From the NCBI GenBank assembly GCA_002747145.1, contig PDTI01000008.1, positions 1 to 48,087 on the forward strand: 48,087 bases of DNA, in the 5' to 3' direction. Below, piece by piece: positions 10,537 through 16,960 of the stretch. The notes under the pieces are model-generated. The model made no database searches and was not told the origin of the DNA. It saw only the letters and a list, made by a program, of their open reading frames with translations. Numbering within the stretch: the stretch's first letter is position 1; the number at the start of each line of letters is the position of its first letter. This DNA is from Desulfobacter postgatei. Lineage in GTDB: Bacteria; Desulfobacterota; Desulfobacteria; Desulfobacterales; Desulfobacteraceae. The position numbers and the translations under genes are program-made.

Positions 10537-11822
10537 TGGCTCTCCCCGGCTTTTTTAACGGTTACGGCCATACCGTCTAACGCCCCGGACAAGGGGGTTT
10601 CAATGATCAGATCCCCCGGGTCCAATCCTTGGGTAATATAAACATATTTTTCAAATCGCCGGATGACTTTGACCTTTTTAATCACAAGATGATCAGCCCG
10701 GGCCAGGTACAGGGTATCTGGAGAGCGCATAAGCGTTCTGGGCACCTTAAACACATTTTCCTTTTGCTCCCCTTTGACACGGCATTTAACAAAAACACCG
10801 GGTCTGAGCAGCAGCAAAGGGTCCTTGCCAACATCTTTAACCCCAAGGGCGTCGATTTCAACGGTCATGGGCATGGTCCGGGTTTTTTCGTCAACAGCGG
10901 CTTTAATCCTGGCCACATGGCCCGGCCACACCGGAGAACGTCCGTCCGCCAGATTGGCGATGGTTAAACTCACCTGGGGCCTGTTTCCGTTTTCAAAAGC
11001 AGAACCCAGCCATTGAAGTTCTTCAAGCGGAATGCGGATATCCACGTCCAGGGCATCTTTTTCATATATGACCCCAAGCACCTGGCCCGGATTGACATAT
11101 TCCCCTGCCTGAACCTGTTTTGTCATCACAAATCCGTAAAAATCTGATCTGATTTCAGATTTTTCAAGCACCAGACACGCCTTTGCAAGTGCAGCCTGGG
11201 CCGACGCCAGGGCTGATTTTTTCAAAGCCATGCGTGCGGGGATAAGGGCCTGGGCATCGATAATTTTCTGCAGCTGATTTTTCGCCGACAGGTATTGTTG
11301 TTCCGCCTTATCCAGGCTGGCTTTGGATGCAAACTGTTTTTTAGCCAATGCCCTGATCCGCTCCAGCTCCTTGGACGTGAGTTGAAGATTAGAACGGGCA
11401 AGCCCGGCATTGGCCTCTAAATTGGATATTTCCTGTTTAAGTAGGCGGATATCCGCCCGGGCCTGGTCCACCTGGACCCGGGCGTTTTTTTCATTCAGGA
11501 TAAGGGAACGCTGGTCAATACGTAAAAGGACTTCACCTTTATTAAGGCATGCGCCTTCCCGAAAATCAGGATGAATATATTCAATCCGGCCCGCAATTTC
11601 CATGGTCAGTTTTACACTGTTACGGGGAGTAACCGTACCAAAGGCCTCAACGATCATATCAGAATTGCCCGATACTGCCGAAACACAAAACACCTTAGGC
11701 GGATGATGCATCATGTCTCTTTTTTGAGGTTCTTCCCTGGAAACAAACAGCCAAAAAGCCAGGCCCGCTGCAAGCATCAGAACCACAGCCACACGTATCA
11801 GTCTGAATAAAAAAGACGGCAT
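10533..11822 (-). CDS. RND efflux membrane-fusion (periplasmic adaptor) protein
   Basis: HlyD/AcrA-type adaptor of 429 residues joining the inner-membrane pump to an outer-membrane channel. An N-terminal membrane anchor (about 7-27) has no lipobox Cys. A lipoyl-like half motif around residues 70-105 is followed by a long coiled-coil hairpin (about 110-215, rich in Leu, Ala, Lys and Gln), the second lipoyl half (EIRSDFYGFVMTKQVQAGEYV), and beta-barrel and membrane-proximal domains to the end. ATG 11822 follows AAGGAAG. The gene overlaps the pump gene by 4 bases and lies 18 bases after yebG, which suggests one three-gene operon. Confidence 0.93.
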   Translation of the reverse strand: MPSFLFRLIRVAVVLMLAAGLAFWLFVSREEPQKRDMMHHPPKVFCVSAVSGNSDMIVEAFGTVTPRNSVKLTMEIAGRIEYIHPDFREGACLNKGEVLLRIDQRSLILNEKNARVQVDQARADIRLLKQEISNLEANAGLARSNLQLTSKELERIRALAKKQFASKASLDKAEQQYLSAKNQLQKIIDAQALIPARMALKKSALASAQAALAKACLVLEKSEIRSDFYGFVMTKQVQAGEYVNPGQVLGVIYEKDALDVDIRIPLEELQWLGSAFENGNRPQVSLTIANLADGRSPVWPGHVARIKAAVDEKTRTMPMTVEIDALGVKDVGKDPLLLLRPGVFVKCRVKGEQKENVFKVPRTLMRSPDTLYLARADHLVIKKVKVIRRFEKYVYITQGLDPGDLIIETPLSGALDGMAVTVKKAGESQ

Positions 11823-11840
11823 AGATATCTTCCTTATCGC

Positions 11841-12245
11841 TTAACCACTCTTTTGTGAAGACGTCCCCTTTGTGCGGGGAGTGGCTTTGACCGCAGATTT
11901 GGCATCAGGACTTGTGTGGGTTTCAGATGTATCGGCCCGTTTTGACGCAGTTTTGCTCCGGGTTTTAGGAATTTCTGAAGAAGCGGCCCTCTTTTTCCGG
12001 TTGTTTTTAACTTTGGGGGAGACTCCCCTTAAAATAGACATCACCTCATTACGTTTTTCAGCCAGCAAAAGGGAAATTTCTTCTTTGCGGGTTTCATCAA
12101 GAACGATATCAGAGTGTTGAAGAAAATCAAACAAATTGTCGGCAATATCTAACATTTTGTCATAGGCGTCTGCTTCTTTTTTTGTCGTGAATGTCATTTT
12201 TTCATCTCCATCCCTGACAACAATATATTTAACAACTACAGGCAT
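11841..12245 (-). CDS. yebG: YebG-family protein (SOS-associated small protein)
   Basis: A protein of 134 residues whose first 75 closely follow Escherichia coli YebG, including a VKYIVVRDGDEKMTF start, KKEADAYDKMLDIAD and a SLLLAEKR segment. YebG is a DNA-damage-inducible protein of unknown biochemical role. The tail (about 78-134) is a Lys/Ser/Thr-rich, low-complexity, strongly basic extension, longer than in the enterobacterial protein, and might bind nucleic acid. A ribosome site (AAGGAG) precedes ATG 12245. The stop lies 18 bases before the membrane-fusion gene, an unexpected operon partner. No LexA box could be recognised upstream, but LexA motifs vary widely in this class. Confidence 0.85.
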   Translation of the reverse strand: MPVVVKYIVVRDGDEKMTFTTKKEADAYDKMLDIADNLFDFLQHSDIVLDETRKEEISLLLAEKRNEVMSILRGVSPKVKNNRKKRAASSEIPKTRSKTASKRADTSETHTSPDAKSAVKATPRTKGTSSQKSG

Positions 12246-12359
12246 TTTTTCTCCTTGAAAATAAAATTCTTTAACATATTGTGCTGAAACTTCAATTTAT
12301 TCGTCGTATGAATCTGGCTTGGGGGTTAAGGCCTAAAAAGATATTTTCATATATATGGA

Positions 12360-12385
12360 AAGCCCGGTTTATTTTGCCCGGGCTT
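12360..12385. other. GC-rich hairpin upstream of yebG
   Basis: Perfect 8-bp inverted repeat AAGCCCGG/CCGGGCTT with a 10-base loop. Neither side has a proper U tract, so terminator function is uncertain. With the B1 repeat that follows, it occupies most of the 411 bases between yebG and mazF; no gene is seen in this stretch. Confidence 0.4.
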
Positions 12386-12401
12386 ATTCAACAACCGGAT
12401 A

Positions 12402-12564
12402 AGGCCCATGATCAGAATTAAATCTGCCACAGATACGCCGGATTTTAAGTCACCATCAAGGCACGCCAACGGACGCATATTGGTTTATATGTGTCCTTTG
12501 GCGTAACGCCGAGGATGACTTAAAAGACAAGTAGATGGGCGATTTTATTTTGATCATGGGCCCT
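12402..12564 (+). repeat. Family B repeat, full copy (B1)
   Basis: A 163-bp element with imperfect terminal inverted repeats (AGGCCCATGATCAGAATTAA and, reversed, GGGCCCATGATCAAAATAAA). The arms continue to pair inward: GGATTTTAAGTCA with TGACTTAAAAGAC, then CGCCAACGGACGCATAT with ATATGTGTCCTTTGGCG, so the whole element can form one long hairpin. TA flanks both ends. It encodes no credible protein. Confidence 0.88.
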
Positions 12565-12656
12565 AAGGTCGTGGTTCGTTCCTCACACGATCCATCCTTA
12601 TTCGTTGGTCTTTTTTTATTTTTTAATTCTAATACGTCACAAATCATTATACGTTT

Positions 12657-12971
12657 CTAAAAATTGAGTGCAAAAAATATTGCATTGCGAACTTCCAACA
12701 TTTTTTGTGCAGGTAATTTTATAATCAAAGAGCCAATGTTACCTTTGGATACTGTCTGTAAATGGTCACAATTTATTGCACAATCTTTTGGCATTCCATC
12801 ACCAGATTTGGATAAAAAAACTTCTGAAGGAATATCCCGCACAGTACTTGTAACTGGAGCGATTGTCACTTCATTTAGATACTCCAAGACAGAATCTCGT
12901 GTAAGAATTAAAACTGGACGTTTTTTGTCAGGGGTAGAAAATTTGTACCAGTGAATTTCGCCACGTTTCAT
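12657..12971 (-). CDS. mazF: MazF/PemK-family toxin endoribonuclease
   Basis: A 104-residue PemK/MazF-fold protein. It has the N-terminal KRGEIHWYKF strand, the RPVLILTRDSVLEYLNEVTIAPVTST core including the Arg and Thr typical of the active site, and the CAINCDHLQTVSKGNIG segment. The family cleaves single-stranded RNA at short sequences and halts translation. The start ATG overlaps the stop of the upstream ribbon-helix-helix gene by 4 bases, the usual antitoxin-first order. No terminator follows; the B1 repeat begins 93 bases downstream. Intact by appearance. Confidence 0.93.
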   Translation of the reverse strand: MKRGEIHWYKFSTPDKKRPVLILTRDSVLEYLNEVTIAPVTSTVRDIPSEVFLSKSGDGMPKDCAINCDHLQTVSKGNIGSLIIKLPAQKMLEVRNAIFFALNF

Positions 12972-13201
12972 TCATCCCCCCAAGCCTGTTCAGCTTCCCA
13001 AATGGAAAATTCATTTTCTCCAGTTGGAAAATTTTCGTACCCTTGCCGATGCTTTTGTTCCATTTGTGAAGCAGTATATTGTTCAACAGCATCACGAAGC
13101 GCTTTTCTGGTGAAAGCGGAACGGTTCATGTTGAGTTTACGTGAAATTTTATCAACGGTCTCAACAAGCGTATCGTCTAGTGTCATCTGAATTGTTCTCA
13201 T
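12968..13201 (-). CDS. Ribbon-helix-helix antitoxin of the MazF-type pair
   Basis: A 77-residue protein with a CopG/MetJ-type N-terminal ribbon-helix-helix (MRTIQMTLDDTLVETVDKI, then NMNRSAFTRKALRDAV) that binds DNA as a dimer, and an acidic, probably disordered C-terminal tail (about 45-77) expected to wrap and neutralise MazF. The start at 13201 is chosen because GGGAGG lies just upstream and because the in-frame ATG at 13264 is upstream of the operator palindrome. It overlaps mazF by 4 bases. The 30-base palindrome directly upstream is the likely autoregulatory site. Confidence 0.88.
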   Translation of the reverse strand: MRTIQMTLDDTLVETVDKISRKLNMNRSAFTRKALRDAVEQYTASQMEQKHRQGYENFPTGENEFSIWEAEQAWGDE

Positions 13202-13215
13202 TCGGCACCTCCCGA

Positions 13216-13245
13216 TGTGTATCTTTATAGATATAGACATACACA
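13216..13245 (-). promoter_or_regulatory. Palindromic operator of the toxin-antitoxin pair
   Basis: TGTGTAT (13216-13222) and ATACACA (13239-13245) frame an inner TATA/TATA match. Of 15 symmetric positions about 12 pair. It lies 14 bases before the antitoxin start codon, overlapping where the promoter must be. Ribbon-helix-helix antitoxins normally repress their own operon through such sites. Confidence 0.7.
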
Positions 13246-13292
13246 TAAAAACTGGGAAAGTCAAGCTTAGCCCAATGCATTATGCCGATTGA

Positions 13293-13388
13293 GTAGACAT
13301 AGCAAATGTTGAATTTGATGGTGATCCAGCGCCTTCAACTTATACCCCGTGGATGAAAAAAGATCCCAATTACAGCCAACCCCAATAA
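13293..13388 (+). pseudogene. Possible 3' remnant of an unidentified gene
   Basis: One frame reads VDIANVEFDGDPAPSTYTPW and then ends in MKKDPNYSQPQ and TAA, a composition that looks like real protein, but a stop lies just upstream and no start exists. The segment sits between the toxin-antitoxin operator and repeat A2. I do not recognise the parent gene. Confidence 0.25.
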
Positions 13389-13436
13389 CCCCGTACCGGT
13401 TCCGACAACCATGCTGTTGTTGAGTGTTGGGCTGTT

Positions 13437-13521
13437 AGAGCTTGTTTGGTAATTAGGGGATCGAAGCAAAATCTGATGAAAATGAGATTGCAGCCGATTC
13501 ATCAATTACCAAACAAGCTCT
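13437..13521 (+). repeat. Family A repeat, short internally deleted copy (A2)
   Basis: An 85-bp copy with a perfect 18-bp terminal inverted repeat (AGAGCTTGTTTGGTAATT). The central hairpin arms of the 164-bp copies are missing. One arm is the GGGGATCGAAGC type, the other the GCAGCCGATTC type. Both tips carry matched changes relative to the family consensus, so complementarity is preserved. Confidence 0.88.
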
Positions 13522-13625
13522 TAGGGTTGTACACACCATGCCGGAAAACTAACAAAGGCAGGATGCCTGGGAGATACGTTATGCATCCTAACCTTTTATT
13601 GTGCACAAGTCATTTATCATTTTTC

Positions 13626-13654
13626 TTGACTTGCTAAATGATAGTTTCTAATAT
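13626..13654 (+). promoter_or_regulatory. Promoter upstream of the PEP-CTERM gene
   Basis: TTGACT (13626-13631), 17 bases, TAATAT (13649-13654): a good housekeeping-type promoter about 200 bases before the start codon. The long leader (13660-13857) shows no clear structure. The rest of the 13522-13857 stretch holds nothing I can identify. Confidence 0.55.
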
Positions 13655-13857
13655 AAGGTTAAAATAGGTTCTCTGTAAATGGAACTGAATGGGGTATCCT
13701 GTGAAATCGGGGACGTGCCGAACCAGTATTTTATTGGGCTTTCAAAAAAAATGTTGCTTTTAGGGAGGTGATATAGCAAAAAATAAATAGTTGGAATGTA
13801 ATCTATCAAGCGTTGTTGTTTTAAAAAAAATTTATGTTTCTTAGGAGCAAAATAAAA

Positions 13858-14562
13858 ATGAAGAAAAAAACTTTAGGGTTTATAGCTGGACTTTTTTTGA
13901 TTGTTGGGGTGGTTCAATCTGCTTATGCTGATGTAGCTACTGATTGGTATTTTGATTTTCAACCAGATGACCCAGAGGCTGGTATGGTAGAGATTGCCTA
14001 CTATTTCGATGTCGCGACACCAAACGTTGTTGAACTTACCATGGACGAAAATGGGGATGATTTTACCTTTATTAATAACGGATCCTTTGCAGTGGCCCAA
14101 ACAGATGGTAAATTTTTACCTTTTATGTATATGGGCCTCTTGACAGGTGTCTACACCTATAATGGAGACGGTCAGTTGTCAGATGGTAATGTCACTTTCA
14201 ATTCAGGCATCCTGGATCTGTATTTCGGAGGTCAACCTATCGCCGAATTAGCTCTGACTTCAGGTGTTGGCGCTATTGACCAGTCCGGTGCACCTGTTAA
14301 TAATGAGACATTTACCATACACTATGAATCAAACTGGTTAGACCCAGGATATTTTTATTATTCTGACGGCACCGATGTGGCTACTAGGGGACTATCCGGT
14401 TTTACAACGACAAATGCCGTTGTACTTGATAGGGAAGGCGATATCCTTACCTTGGGTTCAAATGGTCAGTTTTTCCTGAGCCCCGTACCCGTTCCGTCAG
14501 CGTTACTTCTGCTTGGCTCGGGGATTTTTGGACTTGTCGGATTTATCAGAAGAAATATCTAA
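13858..14562 (+). CDS. Secreted PEP-CTERM sorting-domain protein
   Basis: A protein of 234 residues. It has an N-terminal signal peptide (MKKKTLGFIAGLFLIVGVVQ then SAYA, cleavage about residue 24), a mostly beta-strand, Asp/Gly-rich mature part without Cys, and a C-terminal sorting signal: VPVPSALLLLGSGIFGLVGF followed by a basic IRRN tail. Such tails are cut by exosortase and the proteins are linked to exopolysaccharide or cell-surface matrix. No exosortase or polysaccharide gene is in the window, so this is an orphan substrate. ATG 13858 is chosen because AGGAG lies 10 bases before it; the in-frame ATG at 13834 has no ribosome site and would add charged residues before the signal. A strong terminator follows. 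Role of the mature domain unknown. Confidence 0.85.
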   Translation: MKKKTLGFIAGLFLIVGVVQSAYADVATDWYFDFQPDDPEAGMVEIAYYFDVATPNVVELTMDENGDDFTFINNGSFAVAQTDGKFLPFMYMGLLTGVYTYNGDGQLSDGNVTFNSGILDLYFGGQPIAELALTSGVGAIDQSGAPVNNETFTIHYESNWLDPGYFYYSDGTDVATRGLSGFTTTNAVVLDREGDILTLGSNGQFFLSPVPVPSALLLLGSGIFGLVGFIRRNI

Positions 14563-14589
14563 GCTGTTGTAACATTGTTGTAAATCGTA

Positions 14590-14623
14590 AACCACACCCT
14601 GGTTTCCAGGGTGTGGTTTTTTT
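14590..14623 (+). terminator. Strong rho-independent terminator
   Basis: Perfect 13-bp stem (AACCACACCCTGG, TTT loop, complement) running into a T tract, 28 bases after the PEP-CTERM gene stop. It isolates that gene from the arginine kinase unit. Confidence 0.92.
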
Positions 14624-14706
14624 AACTGTTCATCATTGTCTCCCTTATATCTCGTAAATTTTCGGACCTTCAGTGAACAAACAGGCCGGGATCACAGCAT
14701 AAAAAG

Positions 14707-14895
14707 ATGGACAACCAAACAATTAAAAGAGATTTATTTGATTTTGAAGTGGGGTATCTAACCCAGAGCCCATGCGTCAATTGTGAATTCAGGGAAAAAT
14801 TACCTCAATGCCATAAGGACTGCATTATTTTAGATCAAATCCAGACCCGGCTGGCCCGGGGTGTATCTTCCCAATCCTCCCGTTATGAAAGCTGA
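14707..14895 (+). CDS. Small Cys-rich protein upstream of arginine kinase
   Basis: A 62-residue soluble protein with a possible zinc-binding set, Cys-x2-Cys and Cys-x3-Cys, in SPCVNCEFREKLPQCHKDC (about 21-39). The N-terminal third is acidic and charged, the C-terminal tail Ser/Arg-rich. I do not recognise the family. McsA, partner of the related McsB kinase, also has paired Cys motifs, but the sequence is otherwise not McsA-like. The gene overlaps the arginine kinase start by 11 bases, so the two are probably translated together. The ribosome site is weak (AAAAAG). Confidence that it is real rests on the overlap and its non-random composition. Confidence 0.6.
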   Translation: MDNQTIKRDLFDFEVGYLTQSPCVNCEFREKLPQCHKDCIILDQIQTRLARGVSSQSSRYES

Positions 14896-15943
14896 ACCGC
14901 GCCTGCCTTTTCACGTTGCCTGCCGATCCAAAATAAAACAACATCTTACCCTTAAACGCTATAACGCCCTTAAAGGGATCCGCACCTCATCGGGATACAG
15001 CCTTGATCAGGCCATCAGGTCCGGCATTAAAAATCCCGATTCCAGCATTGGTATCTATGCCGGGGATATGGAAAGCTATGACAGCTTTGCACCAGTGCTG
15101 CTGCCCATCATTGAGGACTACCACCGCCTTGATCCGGGATGGTCTCACAAACCCGGCCTGGCGGAAGCGGTTCTACCGGATCTGGACTCTGAAAAAAGAT
15201 TTATCCGCTCATCCCGGATACGGGTGGCAAGAAATCTGGACAAATTTCCTTTTTCAGGCAATATGACCCTGGATCAGCGACTGGCCCTGGAAGAGACGGT
15301 AAAATACGCTTTTAAAACCCTTCCCGACCAATTATCCGGCACCTATACCGCTTTTACAGATTTGAATGACAAACAGTTCAAAGCCCTGCTTGAGAAAGGA
15401 CTGGCCTTCCGGAAAGGGGACCGGTTCATGGATGCGGCAGGCATCAACCGGGATTATCCCCTGGGAAGAGGCATATTCACAAGCCGGGACAAAGTGGTCC
15501 GGGTATGGGTCAACGAGGAAGACCATCTGCGCATCATAGCCCAAGCCCCGGGAGGGGATATTGCCGGTATTTTTAACCGGTTAAGACAGATGATCAAGGC
15601 GTTGGACCATAAACTTGATTTTGCCTTTGACCGGAAAAAAGGCTTTCTTACAGCCTGCCCCACCAATATCGGGACAGCCATGCGGGCAGGTGTCCATATC
15701 CATCTTGAGAAACTGGAAGAAAATCCATCTTTGCTTGAAACGATTACCAGAGCTTACCACCTGCAGATCCGGGGCACAAGTGGGGAAAAAACAGCGGTTA
15801 AAAAAGCAATATTTGACATCTCCAATGCCCGCAGGTTAGGTATCAGCGCCAACACCATTGTAACGGATCTTCACAAGGGATTGCAGGCCATTCTTTATGC
15901 TGAACAAACATCCCGGTTCTTTTCGGGACCGGGATTCGGTTAG
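14885..15943 (+). CDS. Arginine kinase-like phosphagen kinase (ATP:guanido phosphotransferase)
   Basis: Full-length two-domain phosphagen kinase of 352 residues that would reversibly transfer phosphate between ATP and a guanidino compound, most likely arginine, as a fast energy buffer. The small N-domain is present with the specificity loop NPDSSIGIYAGD. The catalytic domain has SSRIRVARN, NEEDHLRI (Glu211/212), the signature CPTNIGTAMRAGVHI with reactive Cys258, and RGTSGE with Glu301. The N-domain separates it from McsB, the protein-arginine kinase. Arginine kinases are mostly animal and protist enzymes; a few are known in bacteria, including Desulfotalea. ATG 14885 is preferred over GTG 14861; neither has a good ribosome site, and translational coupling to the upstream small gene is likely. 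Confidence 0.92.
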   Translation: MKAEPRLPFHVACRSKIKQHLTLKRYNALKGIRTSSGYSLDQAIRSGIKNPDSSIGIYAGDMESYDSFAPVLLPIIEDYHRLDPGWSHKPGLAEAVLPDLDSEKRFIRSSRIRVARNLDKFPFSGNMTLDQRLALEETVKYAFKTLPDQLSGTYTAFTDLNDKQFKALLEKGLAFRKGDRFMDAAGINRDYPLGRGIFTSRDKVVRVWVNEEDHLRIIAQAPGGDIAGIFNRLRQMIKALDHKLDFAFDRKKGFLTACPTNIGTAMRAGVHIHLEKLEENPSLLETITRAYHLQIRGTSGEKTAVKKAIFDISNARRLGISANTIVTDLHKGLQAILYAEQTSRFFSGPGFG

Positions 15944-16070
15944 GCCCATAATCAGCATTAAATCTGCCACAGATACGCCGGATTTTAAGTCACTATCAAG
16001 GCCCGCCAATGGACGCATATTTAAAATATGTGTTCTTTGGCGTAACGCCGGGGGTGGCTTAAAAGACAAA
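15942..16070 (+). repeat. Family B repeat, right end truncated (B2)
   Basis: About 129 bases aligned with B1 (AGGCCCATAATCAGCATTAA, AGATACGCCGGATTTTAAGT, the CGCCAATGG hairpin). Homology stops a few bases before the stop codon of the convergent hpf gene (16074). The left tip overlaps the arginine kinase stop codon region. The inner hairpin arms remain complementary. Confidence 0.85.
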
Positions 16071-16073
16071 CGT

Positions 16074-16424
16074 TTATTCGCTATCGCCAGAGTCCAGCAC
16101 TTCATCTTTGATACTTTGTTTGTCACCAGCCAGGTGCCGTCTTTGCTTGTCTTTGAATTTAGTGATCTGAGTTTTAATTTTTTCGGTCACACCGTCAATG
16201 GCCGAATACATGTTGTTTTCTCCAGCCTGGTCCCTGGCATGAATTTTTAACTTATTACAAGTCAGTTTAATTTCAGCAATGCTGTGTAATTTTTCCTCTG
16301 ACAGAACAACCTGGACCTCGGCCGGAGCGTCGAGCATTTTATCTAATTTATTTAATTTTTTTTCAATTTGGGATTTAACAGCATCTGATGAGGGAACGTT
16401 TTTGAAAGTGATTGAAATGTTCAT
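16074..16424 (-). CDS. hpf: Ribosome hibernation-promoting factor, short form
   Basis: A 116-residue protein of the HPF/RaiA (sigma-54 modulation) family that binds the 30S decoding centre and silences or dimerises ribosomes in starving cells. It shows the family fold: MNISITFKNVPSSDAVKSQI, KLNKLDKMLD, then VVLSEEKLHSIAEIKL and the NNMYSAIDGVTEKIKTQITKFK helix. The long-form C-terminal dimerisation domain is absent. Start 16424 has AAGGAG upstream; a longer frame to 16487 lacks a ribosome site. It is not next to rpoN or PTS genes as in many proteobacteria. The 3' end abuts repeat B2, and the 98-residue gene 82 bases upstream is on the same strand. Confidence 0.9.
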   Translation of the reverse strand: MNISITFKNVPSSDAVKSQIEKKLNKLDKMLDAPAEVQVVLSEEKLHSIAEIKLTCNKLKIHARDQAGENNMYSAIDGVTEKIKTQITKFKDKQRRHLAGDKQSIKDEVLDSGDSE

Positions 16425-16506
16425 AGGCTCTCCTTTTGATTGGTGAGATGATGATTGAAAAATAACACACACCCTGGTATGACTCAATGCCCGACTGCTA
16501 TCAGGC

Positions 16507-16803
16507 TTAAAATTTTGCGGCTGGTTCAGGGGCCTTGTTTTTCGAATCTACTTTGGGAAACAGATCTGCTAGGCCCAACCCCTTAATTTTTCTTAAACAA
16601 TCTGAAAGGGCTTCCTCCTCGGTGCCGCCGGCACCCTGATACCTGGATTCTGCAATGATGTTCACAAGGTTGGGCACGGCAATATAATCGCCTGCCAGAT
16701 TGCCCTGGACTTTTTTATGAACATCAATATAGATCATTCTGCTGTTACGGATCAGATTGTACCGGGTTACCCGTGTTAAAATATCTTCAACATTAAGTTC
16801 CAT
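16507..16803 (-). CDS. Conserved-looking hypothetical protein, 98 residues
   Basis: Unrecognised small soluble protein. The N-terminal part (about 1-60) is a mix of hydrophobic and charged stretches suggesting alpha/beta structure (MELNVEDILTRVTRYNLIRN), and the C-terminal tail is Lys/Ala/Pro-rich. It has no Cys-pair motif, membrane helix or signal peptide. A good AAGGAG ribosome site precedes ATG 16803, which argues that it is expressed. It lies upstream of hpf on the same strand and divergent from the PanP-like decarboxylase. A stationary-phase or translation role would be a guess from the hpf neighbour only. Confidence 0.65.
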   Translation of the reverse strand: MELNVEDILTRVTRYNLIRNSRMIYIDVHKKVQGNLAGDYIAVPNLVNIIAESRYQGAGGTEEEALSDCLRKIKGLGLADLFPKVDSKNKAPEPAAKF

Positions 16804-16960
16804 TTGATTTTCTCCTTATTTTAAGGTATGCCTGCCATACTTTAAAACGATTTTCAAGTGAAATGAACAAGATGGCAACCGAAAAATGTAACAAATGGCA
16901 GGTCCATACTGGGCAGGGCAGGCTGAAACAAATTTAAATTGAGAAAAAGGCCTTCACAAT

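Noticed and set aside
12246..12400. LexA box controlling yebG
   Set aside because: No convincing dyad was found, and the LexA motif for this lineage cannot be assumed.
12456..12647. Minus-strand frame in repeat B1 whose peptide (ALRQRTHI and flanks) recurs in B2 (minus strand, 15836-16126) and B3 (plus strand, 27504-27761)
   Set aside because: The peptide similarity follows directly from the repeat's DNA similarity, the frames start and stop at different places, no ribosome sites are present, and the DNA conservation is better explained by hairpin arms.
14885..15943. Calling the phosphagen kinase McsB (protein-arginine kinase)
   Set aside because: A full N-terminal guanidino-specificity domain is present, and no ClpC/CtsR genes are near; McsB lacks that N-domain.
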